Counted from the stretch's first letter, positions 31,526 to 42,405 are shown. The stretch: DNA of 64,000 nucleotides from Sarcophilus harrisii (GCF_902635505.1 NC_045426.1:333116374-333180373); one strand, 5' to 3'. Notes: generated by a model not told the origin, from the sequence alone. Numbers and translations are program-made.

Positions 31526-31974
31526 GTCCCACCAGACAACCTGAATGGTTGATCCTCAGTTTAGTAAACATTGATAAGAGTTTCATGTGAGTGACTCAAT
31601 GCAGCAATGGAATTGATGATGCCTAATCCATTATAATTCCTGCCTCCCCCATTCCTGCCCATCTGTTCAGCTGCTGTATCCTCTGGGGGAAGGGAGAATG
31701 TCCCAGTAAAAAAGACTGAAACAGAGAAGTACTGACTCCAGTGTAATTTCACCTTCCCTATTTGTTTCTTGGGGAGGAAGGAATTATCTTCCCCTTCATC
31801 AAGGAGCCTTTCCTTTGTGCTATGGGAAAGAAAAACTATGGCTTTACCAAGAGCTTCAGTCCCCACAGGGACAGTTAGTGTTAATAATGAAAAATCACTT
31901 TAATTTCTTAGACTTTGTTGATATTCTGCTTCTCAAGAGGAAAGTATGTTCATTAATGGGAAAAACTAATTAGG

Positions 31975-32335
31975 ATGATAATGGTAGCCCATGTTTCTAT
32001 GTTTGCTTTCTCTTGTTCAAGTCTGCATATATAGCTCATACTTCTGTAAGTATGACTATTCCCATTTTATGGAGAAGGAAAATTGAGGCTCAGAAAAGTT
32101 AAGTGGTCTCCCCGAAGTCACATGGCTAGTAGAGGTTGAAATCAGTCTTTTGACTTTTCACATCCTGTTGCCATTCTAAAGTCTAACAAAGTAGTTTGAT
32201 AGGATTCAGTACTGTTCCATTCCTAGGATCGTAAATCTAGAATTGGAAGCAACTTTAAAGGTCCCTCATTTTACAGATGAGGACAACACTAAGGTGAAAT
32301 GACTGCTCAAAACCATTCTCTTTGTGTTTTGTGTA
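31975..32335 (-). mobile_element. MIR-type SINE fragments, reverse orientation
   Basis: TATTCCCATTTTATGGAGAA, TGAGGCTCAGAAAAGTTAAG and CGAAGTCACATGGCTAGTAG belong to the first copy, ending about 32,190. CCTCATTTTACAGATGAGGA at 32,264 starts a second, shorter one. Confidence 0.6.
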
Positions 32336-32360
32336 TCATCAGCATCTTCTCCAAATATAT

Positions 32361-32419
32361 GCCTATATATATATATATATTTATATACACACAGAGAGAG
32401 AGAGAGAGACAGAGAGAGT
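32361..32419 (+). repeat. (TA)n-(CA)-(GA)n compound microsatellite
   Basis: TATATATATATATATAT, then ACACACAGAGAGAGAGAGAG and a second short GA run. Confidence 0.9.
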
Positions 32420-32484
32420 TGTGAATTTAACAATCTTCAACTATCTTAAATACCTTAGGACACAAAAAACAAGTAAGAAGATCA

Positions 32485-32905
32485 TTTAAAAAGCTTTACC
32501 ATTATCTTATTTGATTCTCATAACAGCCTTGGGATGCAGGTCCTATCATTATCCCCATTTTACTGATGAGGAAACTGAGGCAGACAGAAGCTAAGTGATT
32601 CGCCTAGGTTCCCCCAAGCTCACATTTGAACTCAGATTTTCCTGAATCCAGGCCCAGCATTCTTATGTACTGAGTTACTTAGAGTAGTACTTAGATGCTT
32701 TACAAGTATTTTATTTGAGTCTCACCCCACCCGGGTGGGAGAGGAGATATTATAATTATTTTACAGATAAGGAAACTGAGGCAGAAATAGCTGATTTCCC
32801 AAGGGTACCAGAGTTAAGCAGTATCTGAGGTCAAATTTGAACTTGAGTATTCTTGACTCCAAGTCTAGTGCTCTATATTCTGTTCTATCATGCTTCCTCT
32901 GATAA
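32485..32905 (-). mobile_element. Two MIR-type SINEs in tandem, reverse orientation
   Basis: First copy: TTGATTCTCATAACAGCCTT, CCCCATTTTACTGATGAGGA, TCAGATTTTCCTGAATCCAG. Second copy from about 32,690: TAGATGCTTTACAAGTATTT, TTTTACAGATAAGGAAACTG, CTTGACTCCAAGTCTAGTGC. They are independent insertions in the same orientation. Confidence 0.65.
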
Positions 32906-33129
32906 ACAGGATTACAAAGGAAATCACTTGTATTGAAATAGTTTTTTAATACACAAGTTCACAGACTCCAGGAAAAATGTCCAGTTCAATTGTACTGGGC
33001 TCACACTAAAAGTGATATCCTCCTTTGCACTTTGCATCTCTCTTTGGCACTTGTTTACAAAGATGCGGTATAATAAAGATCTTCTGAACTAGATCAGTCA
33101 GTCAATAAGCATTGATTAAATTCCTGCTG

Positions 33130-33543
33130 AGGCAGCTAAGTGGTGGGGTTCCCAGGATTCTTTAACTGAGTGTAGACATCACAGAATTATGATTTATTAT
33201 CAGTAAATGTTTGATTTATTTGCCTATTTTATATAACTATATATCTATGGTCATATAAAAATTTCTTGGGTGAAAAGAGTTTGCAAGTGGAAAAAAGTTT
33301 AAGGAAGTTCCATTATAGTTTATAGACCACTGGGCTTGGAATCATTCTCCTGAGTTCAAATCTAGCTTCAGACACTTACTAGCTGTGTGACCATGAGCAA
33401 GTCATTTAACCCTGTTTGCCTCAGTTCCTCATATGTAAAATGAACTGGAGAAGGAAATGGCAAACCACTGCAGTATCTTTTCCAAGAAAACCCCAAATAG
33501 AATCAGGAAGAGTTGACTGAACTGAAACAACTGAACAACAACA
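33130..33543 (+). mobile_element. tRNA-derived marsupial SINE (long form), split by a DNA transposon fragment
   Basis: The head GAGGCAGCTAAGTGGTG is at 33,130. The body resumes at about 33,318 with ATAGACCACTGGGCTTGGAA, CTTACTAGCTGTGTGACCAT, GGAGAAGGAAATGGCAAACC and GAACAACAACAAAAG. The intervening ~170 bases are hAT-type. Confidence 0.75.
33150..33315. mobile_element. Non-autonomous hAT-like element fragment
   Basis: CAGGATTCTTTAACTGAGTG, GAATTATGATTTATTATCAG, CATATAAAAATTTCTTGGGT and AAGTTTAAGGAAG match the elements at 38,862 and 42,259. The ends are near-complementary (CTTTAACT / AGTTTAAGG). It sits inside a SINE, so it was mobile after that SINE inserted. Confidence 0.65.
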
Positions 33544-35154
33544 AAAGGAACATGAATGGAGACATGGCAGGAATCCTTGGAAGGTACATATGTGAAAATA
33601 CGGTCAGGGCAATTAACACTTTTGGTTTTATAGAGTTGTCCATGTTATCTTAAGATACCATTATCTTGTTTTGTGACATATTTCATTTCTGCTCCCCACT
33701 GGGCTTTTCTACTGGTTTCATGATCACTAAGGTGTCCCCTGATTCCATCCATTTTGACTTCAATTTCTAAGGCTCTTCAGGATCATTTTAATCTTTTCAG
33801 GGCCAACTTCAGTTCTCTGTTGCATTTACTAGAAGTGCAGTAGATGGAAAGTTCTTCTTGACAGAAAGTTCTAATTTTTATAAAGTCGAGGATTATAAGC
33901 CAGACAATCAACAAAAGCCAGAAAAACATCCCAGGCATAGTATATCTTTTTTAAGCTTTTTTCTCTTGGTGCCTACTCAAGGTTACTGTTCCCAAATAAT
34001 TACCTGATAAGGTTAGGAAAAAAGTTAAACTTGCTACTAAAACCTTGGTTTTGAGCCTGTATTTTAAAAATTTATTTTGGGGATTGCATAAAAACTATGT
34101 GATAGGTAATTAGTGAAGTAAGGAAGAAGAGCAAAAGTGAAAAAAGAAAAGTAAGTGAAAAAGATATAACATTGTTCCTTGTTTATTGCTTCTATCTTCA
34201 TCATTCACACTTGCCAATGACTTTTGTGCAACATTTGTCAGCACACACTTTATTGTTTTCTTTTTATATTGTTATAGTTTTTGATTACATTATTCTCCTG
34301 GTTCTGTTTTTTCTCCTCCTATGAATCAGTTCTTACAAAGTCTATTCATATTTTTCTGAATTCCTCAGTCATGATTTCATACAGTCTAATAATTATATTC
34401 AATTATTTTTATATACTACAGTTTGTTCAGTTATTTTCCAATTGATGGATATTCTGTTTTCTTTTTTTCTCTTATAAAATGTACTGCTAGAAATACTTTG
34501 GTATAAACAGAATCTTTTTACTGTATGTTATTTTTTTCCCCCTTTTGGCAAAATATGCCCGATTGTGAGATCTCTGATAAAAAAGTATAAACAATTCTGT
34601 GACTTTTCTTGCATAATTCCAAATTATTTTTCAGAATGTTTAAACCAATTCACACCTCTATTACTATTATCATAGTATTGCTGTCTTCCCCAAACCCTTT
34701 TAACATGAACTATTTATCTTTTGTGATCTTTGCCAATTTGATGGATATGACATGAAAAGTCAAAGTTGATTTAACTTATATTTCTCTTAATAGTGATTTG
34801 AACATTTTATAAAGCTATTGATAGTTTACATAGCTTTATCTGAAACTATTCATATCCTTTGACCACTTACCTAACAGAGAAAAGACTATTGGTCTCATAT
34901 ATTTATGTATTAATTCTGTATATTTCTTAGAGATCAGATTATTATCAGATATTTAGTGCAGAGTTCTTTCCCAATTTTTCTTTTCTTTCTAGTGACATTG
35001 ATTTTGTCTGTGCAAGTTTTTTCATTTTATGTAAAAACAATTGTCTTAGTTTATCATTTATCTCAACTATTTCTCTTTCATGGTTAAGAATTCTTCCCTA
35101 TCCGCAAATCTAAAGTGTACCTGTTTTCCTTAATTTTTCTTATTATATTACTTT

Positions 35155-35823
35155 TTTTAAAAATAGGTTTTTATTTATAAGTTATATGCATGGGTAATTT
35201 TACAGCATTGACAATTGCCAAACCTTTTGTTCCAATTTTTCCCCTCCTTCCCCCAACCCCCTCCCTTGGATTGCAGGTTGACCAACACATGTTAAATATG
35301 TTAAAGTATAAATTAGATATAAAATAATTATACATGTCCAAACAGTTATTTTGCTGTACAAAAAGAATTGGACTTTGAAATAATGTACAATTAGCCTGTG
35401 AAGGAAATCAAAAATGCAGGCGGACAAAAATAGAGGGATTGGTAATTATATGTAGTGGTTCATAGTCATCTCCCAGAGTTCTTTCGCTAGGTGTAGCTGG
35501 TTCAATTCATTACTGCTCTATTGGAACTGATTTGGTTCATCTCATTGTTGAAGATGGCCATGTCCATCAGAATTGATCATCATACAGTATGGTTGTTGAA
35601 GTATATAATGATCTCCTGGTCCTGCTCATTTCACTCAGCATTAGTTCATGTAAGTCTCTCCAGGCCTTTCTGAAATCATCTTGTTGGTCATTTCTTACCG
35701 AACAATAATATTCCATAATATTCATATACCACAATTTATTCAGCCATTCTCCAATTGATGGGCATCCACTCAGTTTCCAGTTTCTGGCCACTACAAAGAG
35801 GGCTGCCACAAACATTCTTGCAC
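35155..35823 (-). mobile_element. Younger L1 LINE 3' end nested in an older L1, 14-bp target-site duplications
   Basis: TATTATATTACTTT is present at 35,141-35,154 and 35,824-35,837. The insert has an A-rich tail (TTTAAAAATAGG on the plus strand), a 3' UTR with the C-rich block at 35,243-35,265 and the end of ORF2. Its subfamily matches the copies at 10,219, 59,725 and 61,145. Confidence 0.94.
35567..35820 (-). pseudogene. L1 ORF2 last ~82 codons, open
   Basis: The last 82 codons are open to the normal stop (complement of 35,567-35,569): [60 protein letters not shown], ending TTILYDDQF. It is only the extreme C-terminus, so it has no enzymatic domain. Confidence 0.92.
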
Positions 35824-36370
35824 TATTATATTACTTTCATGGTCTAAATTAAAAAGTTTAAAAAACTTCCTTTTATATCTAAATTGAGTATATATTTTGA
35901 GCTTATTATGTTATACAGTGTAAGATGAAAATCTAAACCTAATTTCTGTCAAATCACTTTTCATTTTTTTCTAGTTCTTATCAAATAGGAAGAGATTTCC
36001 CCAGTAGTTTATGTTCTTGTGTTTATTAAATCCTGGGCTACTAAGTTCCTCTGCTTTTAGGTCATCCTTGTAAAGTTGGTTCTTTGATCTTCTTTTAAAA
36101 AATAGTACCATATAATAATATATATATAATATAATATATAATAATAATATAATAATAATAGCCTTATAATACATGTTGAGATCTAGTACTCCTTAAGGCC
36201 TTTCATTTTTATTTTTTCATTATATTTAGATCTTGTGTTTATCCAAATAAATTTTGCTGTTATTTTGTGTATCTCAAAGAAGAGGATGAGAAAAAATTTT
36301 CATCTCTATTTGCACTGACTGAACCTCTGACTGAAATTTAGCATTTCCTACAATTATTTGAAAACATTAT

Positions 36371-36689
36371 TCTGAGAAGGGATTTATAGGTTTCATTAGA
36401 CTGCCAAAAAATGTCCAAGAAACAAAATTAAGAACCTCTACTAATATACAATCTTTTAGTAGTTTGATTTATATAGCACAAAAATCTATAAATTAGCTTG
36501 GCTAGTATTATAATTTTTATTAAATGGTAATGGTTCTAACTGTGAACAATGAATATCTCTTCAATAATTTAAGGTTTTAGTTGGTAACTTAAAAATGCAA
36601 AGATTTGTAATATTTCCTGTAAGAATGGACTAAGGGGTCAGTAAAAGTAGGACTGCCGAGCAGTATGTCTCCTTTACTCATACAGCCTT
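36371..36689. other. No recognisable feature
   Basis: AT-rich, no frame or repeat recognised. Confidence 0.3.
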
Positions 36690-36840
36690 CACCCTGATGC
36701 AGGCTTTTATCCTTCTTGGACTGTTTCAGTAGCCTTCTAATTGGTCTTTCTGCTTCAAATTTCTCCTCACTTCAGATCATCTGTTTATCTATCAAAGTGA
36801 TCTTCCTAAAGGAAGGCCTTATTCTCATAGGTTGATTATG
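36690..36840 (+). mobile_element. L2 fragment
   Basis: ATGCAGGCTTTTATCCTTCT, GCCTTCTAATTGGTCTTTCT and AAAGTGATCTTCCTAAAGGA match the L2 coding end ('LVTSSLDYCN..' to 'AAKVIFLK'). Confidence 0.5.
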
Positions 36841-37406
36841 AGCAATAGCTCAGTTTGTCACAGTATTATTGTTCTATTATGATTATTTGTTGGGTTCCAA
36901 AGAATATTTTGAGAGGTATATTAATACTTTTGAGTCTCTCTCTTTTCTAAGCATATATTAAGTATTTTATATTCACTGAGTCTAAATGATTTTTTATATC
37001 ATTGGAGAAAGATTCCTTGAGAGAAAGGAACTAGTTAATGTGTTTTTGGGTGGAGCTATATGTTTTAGCAGGATTCATATATATTATGTTATCAATAAGA
37101 TGTTTTGGTTTGGCTGCCTTTTATTTGGAAGTCATACTTAGTTCTGTTGAGGAGAAATGTTGATGTATTTAAAGCTAGGCTGAATTGTAATCAGGTTGAA
37201 ATTGTCTTGAAAAAATGACATATTTTATGTGAGTTATTCTTGACAATGTTTCTGTCTTGTTTTAAAAAAGAACAATTTCCCACGTAGATATCCAATACTT
37301 TACTATTCTCACCATAATGGCAACTTTTCTAGTTTGGCAAGATCCTTGAAACATTTGAGAATGCCTCTGATCAGGTTATTGAAAATTAAATACTAGAGAG
37401 AATAGG
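36841..37406. other. AT-rich stretch, nothing assigned
   Basis: No repeat motif or open frame; may be unique sequence. Confidence 0.35.
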
Positions 37407-37570
37407 GGGGCAATTAGATGGTGTAGTAGACAGAGAACCAGTCTTGAAGTCAGAAGGATCTGACTTCAAATATGACTTCAGACAATTAACACTTACTAGC
37501 TGTGTGAAAATCACTTTCCCCTAGGAAAGTCACTTAACCCCAATTGCCTCACAAGCAACAACAACAAGAA
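37407..37570 (+). mobile_element. tRNA-derived marsupial SINE (short form)
   Basis: GGGCAATTAGATGGTGTAGT, AGTCTTGAAGTCAGAAGGAT, TTACTAGCTGTGTGAAAATC, AAGTCACTTAACCCCAATTG and an AACAACAACAAG tail. A short extra piece (TTTCCCCTAGGAAA) lies within the B-box region. Confidence 0.8.
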
Positions 37571-37589
37571 CAGGGAACTACTGAAATTT

Positions 37590-37985
37590 ACTGAATAAGG
37601 CAATAACTGTGCTTTAGGAAAAGTACCCTGGTAGTGGAAAATAGATTAAAGAGGGGAGAAACATACAGTATAGAGACCACTTCTTAGGCTATTGAAATAA
37701 TCCTGGTGAGAGGTAATGATAATCTGAACTTGTGTGGTAGCCATATGAATAGATATAGGAGAAGTAGAATTATGGAGGTGGAATTGTGACTGATTAGATA
37801 TGGAGAGAGAGAAGGAAAGTAAAAAAGTTGAGTATGATTTGTTCTAAGGCTTTAACAAGATAACTGGAAAGTTTGATGGTGAATCTTGACAGAAACAGGG
37901 AAATGTGAAATAAGGTAGGGTCTTTCTTGGAAAGATAAAAAGTTCTATTGTGGATACTTTAAGTTGGGGTACTGAGAATTTGGGG
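37590..37985 (-). mobile_element. L2 LINE coding fragment, reverse orientation
   Basis: TTAGGCTATTGAAATAATCC, TGGTGAGAGGTAATGATAAT, CTGATTAGATATGGAGAGAG and GACAGAAACAGGGAAATGTG are the reverse strand of the L2 coding region (family form: GGCTATTGCAATAGTCCAGG, TGAGAGGTGATGAGG). An old, strongly diverged copy. Confidence 0.5.
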
Positions 37986-38861
37986 TTAGTAGACAAGACA
38001 GGTATCTCCACAGCTCTTATTTTTCATTTTGTGTTTATGAAGATAACTTCAAAAAGAGTAAATTCAACTTTTTTCTTTAAGCTGAACCAAGAGATTGGGA
38101 GCAAGGGAGGGTCTCTCTAGAAGGTCTCATATTTAATGTCTTGTGGGAGATTGTGGAAGGTAATCTTCTATCCATATAGCCCCATCTCCTTCTCTGCCTC
38201 TTTCTTAGGCTGACAAAGCAGGATAAGGGGAATTTTATCCATCTCCCTTTTCCCATCATTAGAAGGGAATGAATGGAGGTGGAACAGAGGGATAAGTTCT
38301 TTTTTGGAGTCCATTCCTCATCTTTTGGTAGAGATTCATGCTGGCCTTGTTATGGCCTCCTCTTTCTGGCTAAAAACTGTTAACTACATGATTTCACTAT
38401 TACTATAAGAACTTGTGCCTCCTTCTTCTATGGTTACCTTGGCAACTCAAACATCTTCCAGCCCTACAGGATCTCTGAGCTATTGTGGGTACTTGTTATT
38501 CTAGCTCATGCTAACCTTATCCTATCACAGCTCCTCAGTTTAGTGCACTTCAGCTCTTGCCCTTTCAGGAAATTGTGTTTGAGGGATGAGAGGAAAATAC
38601 TGTGAGCTAGTTCCATGAGAATACTTCCTAGATACAGTTCAGAATCAGCATACAAAGGTTTATATGAGAAAATCATTTTATGCATAAATTAATTTTAATA
38701 GGAACAATGCTTAAGACCATAGTGTCTAACTTTATCCAGTTCTAAATACTTGAAGAAAAGCTTACCAGTCGATCAACCTCTTTGAGAACATCTAGTATCG
38801 GGTGTTTCTTGCCAAAGAAAGACAAAACCCAAGGATTAGAGTTGAAAGGATCTTTTGAGCC
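37986..38861. other. Repeat-poor unique stretch with an X-box
   Basis: No SINE or LINE recognised across about 870 bases. The RFX-type site at 38,433 lies in its middle. No supported coding exon. Confidence 0.4.
38433..38446. promoter_or_regulatory. Candidate RFX X-box
   Basis: GTTACCTTGGCAAC fits GTNRCC-N2-RGYAAC at every position and is nearly palindromic. RFX factors bind this motif at ciliary and MHC class II promoters. Here no start site is visible nearby, so any function would be as a distal element. Confidence 0.4.
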
Positions 38862-39050
38862 CAGTTTCTTAAACTGTGGTTTGTGACCATAAGGGTCTCA
38901 TAACTGAATCTAGTGGCCACAAAATCATTTATTATAAGTAAAGGTTTGATTTGTATATCTGTTTTAACTATATATTAGAGTCATGTAAAAATTTCTCAGG
39001 CAAAAAGGCATAACAAATGGAACAAGTTTAAGAAGTCTTGCTTTAAAAGA
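38862..39050. mobile_element. Non-autonomous hAT-like element, near full length
   Basis: The left end CAGTTTCTTAAACTGTGG and right end GTTTAAGAAGTCTTG are inverted repeats around CTTCTTAAAC. Internal blocks AATCATTTATTATAAGTAAA and GTCATGTAAAAATTTCTCAG are shared with the other copies. The 8-bp flanks match poorly (5/8), consistent with age. Confidence 0.65.
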
Positions 39051-39417
39051 TCCTTTAAGCAGTTTCCTTCTCCATTCAATTTTCCTATCTACTCTAACAA
39101 AAAACAACTATAAAAGTTTTTGATCTTTCAGCATAGGGTGAAAAAAATAGCACATCAACCTAAAGAATCTTTTGTGATCTCACTTTCTAATCACAGCAGC
39201 AGATGTTCATAATGATGATCCTAAGTCTCAAGAAAAAAAAAATTGATAACCACTCTTCAGGATGTATATAATACATTTTATTTTATTTTGAGTTCCATCC
39301 AAAATGCTTAAATTTTAAAATGTTATTTAAAGAGGCAAGCATAATTAATATGTATATAGGACTTTGGGAGAATTACATTCCAGTATATTAAAATAATTTG
39401 TGGCCTTGATTACCATT

Positions 39418-39995
39418 TGTAATGTTCTCTTCTCTAAAATATAATCCTTTTCTCTGTGAGTAGGTTTCTTGGGGGGCTTCTGGGAGCAGCCTTCATTTCA
39501 GCTCAGAGTAATAATCACCTCAAATTGCAGCCAACTGTTAAAGTCCAGGTCCTTTATTGTTTTCTTCAAAATAGCCCGGTTAGCTTTCTTAGAGCTGACT
39601 ATCTCTCTCCTTAGTTCTGAGAGCTCTTGACGCTAGTCCTTTGTCGCTTCCAGCTTCAGCCTCTAGCTCCCTCCAAATCCAAAGCCTCCAGTCAGCACAA
39701 AAGTAGAAGAATGGAATGAATCTTGACTCCTCCTCCAAGGGTGGGATTGTGTGCTTCTGACTTGTGAATCTCCTGGACTGAATCCTGACTTGTGAATCTC
39801 CCAGAGTCTCTAGTGGGCTTGTCCTTTAGTGGGCTTCTCCTTATATGCTCTCTTAAAGGTGTGAACTCTAATGTGTAAACCGATATGTGAACTCTCACAA
39901 AGGTGTGAACTCCAAAGGTGTGAACCAAGTGCATAAGCATTGTTTCTATCAATTCCAGTGACTTAGCACCTTGTTTCAAGTTCTGGTTCATAACA
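39418..39995 (-). mobile_element. Solo LTR of an endogenous retrovirus, reverse orientation
   Basis: A 578-base unit bounded by TG at 39,418 and CA at 39,995, flanked by the 6-bp direct repeat ACCATT (39,412-39,417 and 39,996-40,001). On the minus strand it starts TGTTATGAACC, has a TATA-like ATATAAGGAG (39,838-39,847) and a poly(A) signal (complement of TTTATT, 39,552-39,557) about 285 bases downstream, and ends ATTACA. No internal viral region remains. The clean duplication suggests an LTR left by recombination between the two LTRs. Family not named; damage cannot be assessed from one copy. Confidence 0.75.
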
Positions 39996-40224
39996 ACCAT
40001 TGTCAATAATCTTTGAAGAATAGTAAGAATGAGAAAAATGCCACAGTAATGCAGATGGGCAAATGCCATCCTGCTTTTTGAAAAGAGCAAGAAGGTAGAT
40101 TCATCAGACTATAGACTGGAATTAATAGACATTGATTCCTGGCAAAATTCTAGAATGGATTATCAAAGCAATGTTTTATGGTCATTTAAAAAGAAAAGTG
40201 TTAAGAGTAGAAAAAATAATGTCA

Positions 40225-40400
40225 GAATAAATTCCTGGATCTGATATTTATTATCTGTGTAATCATGATCAAAGCATTTAACTTTTTTTGGTATCAGTTT
40301 TTCATCTTTAAAAGAATGAGGTTGAATTGTCAGGCCTCTGAGGTCCCTTTTTTTCCTCTAGAATTTCTCTCTTTCTTCTTCTCATAGAATCACAGCTCTA
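40225..40400 (+). mobile_element. MIR-type SINE
   Basis: TTATCTGTGTAATCATGATC, AAAGCATTTAACTTTTTTTG, TTTTCATCTTTAAAAGAATG and GGCCTCTGAGGTCCC. Confidence 0.5.
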
Positions 40401-40839
40401 GGTCTGTGATTCTGTGATCACTGACAGAGCATGAATTAATTGAAAACAAATCAAACTAAAATATCCTCATTTATTTTTGTAACAAGATTACTAGTCCGTA
40501 CTATCAGTGGATAGAGATATAAATGAAGGGATATTTACAAAACATCTAAATTTCATCAAGACATTGAACAAATTATCTCATGCTTTTTTAATAAACAATT
40601 TTTTTAAAAAAATGTGAGTTAACTAAAAGACTTGGATTCAAAATCAGGTGAACACTTGAACCACAGTATATTGCTGAATGAGTTAATGTTGATTTCAGAG
40701 AGGCCTCCAACAGGTTGTGACCTTGATCTGGTACTGCTAAAGATTTCATAAATCATTTGGATCTGGCCCCAAAAGGCATTCTTTGTCATATTGGCAGATG
40801 ACATGTGTTTGGGAGGGACAACCAGAAAGATAAGATTAA

Positions 40840-41050
40840 ATAATAATGGTAGCCAGGCATTTATATGATTTCTTAAGATTTACAAAGTACTTTATAAATA
40901 TTATTTCATTTTATCCACACAATAAACCTTGATGGTAGATATTATCATCTTTTTTACAGGTAAAAAAACTGAGTTAGAGGTTAAATGATTTGCCTAAAGT
41001 CATACAATTGGGAAGTATTTCTCTCATACTTAGGTCTTACTAACTACTAG
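40840..41050 (-). mobile_element. MIR-type SINE, reverse orientation
   Basis: TAATAATGGTAGCCAGGCAT, AGATTTACAAAGTACTTTAT, GGTAAAAAAACTGAGTTAGA and TTGCCTAAAGTCATACAATT. The flanks 40,401-40,839 and 41,051-41,529 have no clear feature. Confidence 0.6.
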
Positions 41051-41529
41051 TGATAAATATAAAGATCTGCCCTTGGATTAAATAAATCAGCTAGACAGTT
41101 GGATCACAGGAATACCATGGCCAGTTAGCAAATCAATCAAACAAATAAAAAAAAAGACTGAGCTTAGTTTTATGTGGAAACTATAGAATTCAACACAATT
41201 TTAGACTATATTGGTAGAAAAATAATTTCCAGACAGGGAACTTATAGTTTCATTGTGTTTTGTTCTGACCCTAAAGGGTGGTTATCAGTTTTTTTCTTGA
41301 GAGTTAGGATCATCATTATGACCATCTGTTGCTGTGATTAGAAAGTGGGATCACAGAGGAATCTTTAGATTGATATACTGAAGACATTGTGCCTAGAGCT
41401 GGGTGCCATATTTTTGAAGGGTAAGTTTGAGTATGTTCAGTAGAGGAGGGTGTTCAAAAAGAATGGAATTCTCACCTCTTCCTTAAAATCTAGTTGAAAG
41501 AACTGGACATTTAAAAAAGAAAATTTAAA

Positions 41530-41660
41530 TATTGTTGCTGTCTTCAGGTATTTGAAGAACTGTCATGTGGAAAAGGAATTTTAGACTTATTTTGCTTGGC
41601 TATAGAAGGAAGAACTAGGAGTAATAAGGGAAATTATAGAGAAGGTTAGGGACTAAGGCT
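41530..41660 (-). mobile_element. L3/CR1-like fragment, reverse orientation
   Basis: GTATTTGAAGAACTGTCATG, TGGAAAAGGAATTTTAGACT and AGAAGGAAGAACTAGGAGTA are the reverse of the block seen in sense at 42,110-42,190. Confidence 0.5.
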
Positions 41661-41880
41661 AGGTGATTCAGTGGATAGAGTACTGGGCCTGGAGTCAGAG
41701 GGGCTCATCTTCCCAAGTTCAAATCTGATCTCAGATACTTATTAGCTGTTTGATCCTGAGCAAGTCACTTAACCCTAAAATGAGCTGGAAAAGGAAATGG
41801 CAAGCTATTTCAATATCTTTGCCACAAAAACCCCAAGTGAGTCATGAGAAGTTGGACACAATTGAAAACAGCTGGAAAAA
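41661..41880 (+). mobile_element. tRNA-derived marsupial SINE (long form)
   Basis: GGCTAGGTGATTCAGTGGAT, AGTACTGGGCCTGGAGTCAG, GTTCAAATCTGATCTCAGAT, GGAAAAGGAAATGGCAAGC and GTTGGACACAATTGAAAAC, then an A run. Confidence 0.8.
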
Positions 41881-41914
41881 AAAGGGGGGAGGGATTGTTA
41901 ATAAAGTTTGAACT

Positions 41915-42405
41915 TTCACAGAACTTGAACTGGAAATTACCATAGAAGTTATCTAGTCCAAACTTCATCTTCTATAGGGAACTGTTTTATAATAACCTCT
42001 GCTTGGATATTTTGGGGACAGGGAGATTACAGTTTCTATATTATTAGATTCTTCTTACATTGAGTTAAAATCTGCCGCCTGCAAATTCCATCCATTTGTT
42101 CTTCATTCTAACATTTGGGACCAGTAAATCTAATTTCACTTGCTTATAACCATCTTCAAATATTTGAAGACAGTCTTTATAGCCTTCCTAAATTTTCTCT
42201 TTTACAGGGTAAATCTACCTAATTTCTTCACCTGGTTGTTCTGTGGTATGATCTAGAGCAAAGCCTCTTAAACTGTGGGTTGCAGCCCAATATGAGGTCA
42301 CTTACTCAAATGTAGGGGGTCGCAAAATTATGATTTATCATATATATTATGCAAATAGGAAAAGTTTAAGAAGCCCTGACCTAGAGACTTTTGGTTACCC
42401 TTCAC
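41915..42405 (+). mobile_element. L3/CR1-like fragment carrying a hAT insertion
   Basis: AGAAGTTATCTAGTCCAAAC, GATTCTTCTTACATTGAGTT, AAAATCTGCCGCCTGCAAAT, AATATTTGAAGACAGTCTTT and AATTTCTTCACCTGGTTGTT run in family order to 42,250. The element resumes after the insertion at 42,387. Confidence 0.6.
42259..42378. mobile_element. Internally deleted hAT-like element with 8-bp target-site duplication
   Basis: The left end CAAAGCCTCTTAAACT and right end AGTTTAAGAAGCCCTG form a terminal inverted repeat. ATCTAGAG (42,251-42,258) and ACCTAGAG (42,379-42,386) flank it, an 8-bp duplication with one mismatch. That size is diagnostic of the hAT superfamily. It has no transposase and would have been moved in trans. 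Confidence 0.8.

Larger units (their letters stand above)
34170..36370 (-). mobile_element. Old L1 LINE, reverse orientation, interrupted by a younger L1
   Basis: Reverse-strand L1 blocks in order include TTCCAATTGATGGATATTCT, CCTTTGACCACTTACCTAAC, TTCTTAGAGATCAGATTATT, GTGACATTGATTTTGTCTGT and AAGAATTCTTCCCTATCCGC. After the nested element come GAAAATCTAAACCTAATTTC and TAGTTCTTATCAAATAGG. This covers about 1.5 kb of ORF2 with many substitutions. Reading frames are badly broken. The stretch 33,544-34,169 to the left is unassigned. Confidence 0.75.

Noticed and set aside
32485-32905. Adjacent same-orientation MIR blocks as a CRISPR-like or satellite array
   Set aside because: Spacing is irregular, units are diverged SINEs, and the genome is mammalian.
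39692-40090. 132-residue minus-strand open frame
   Set aside because: It lies mostly within the solo LTR, where no protein is expected, and runs into unrelated flank.
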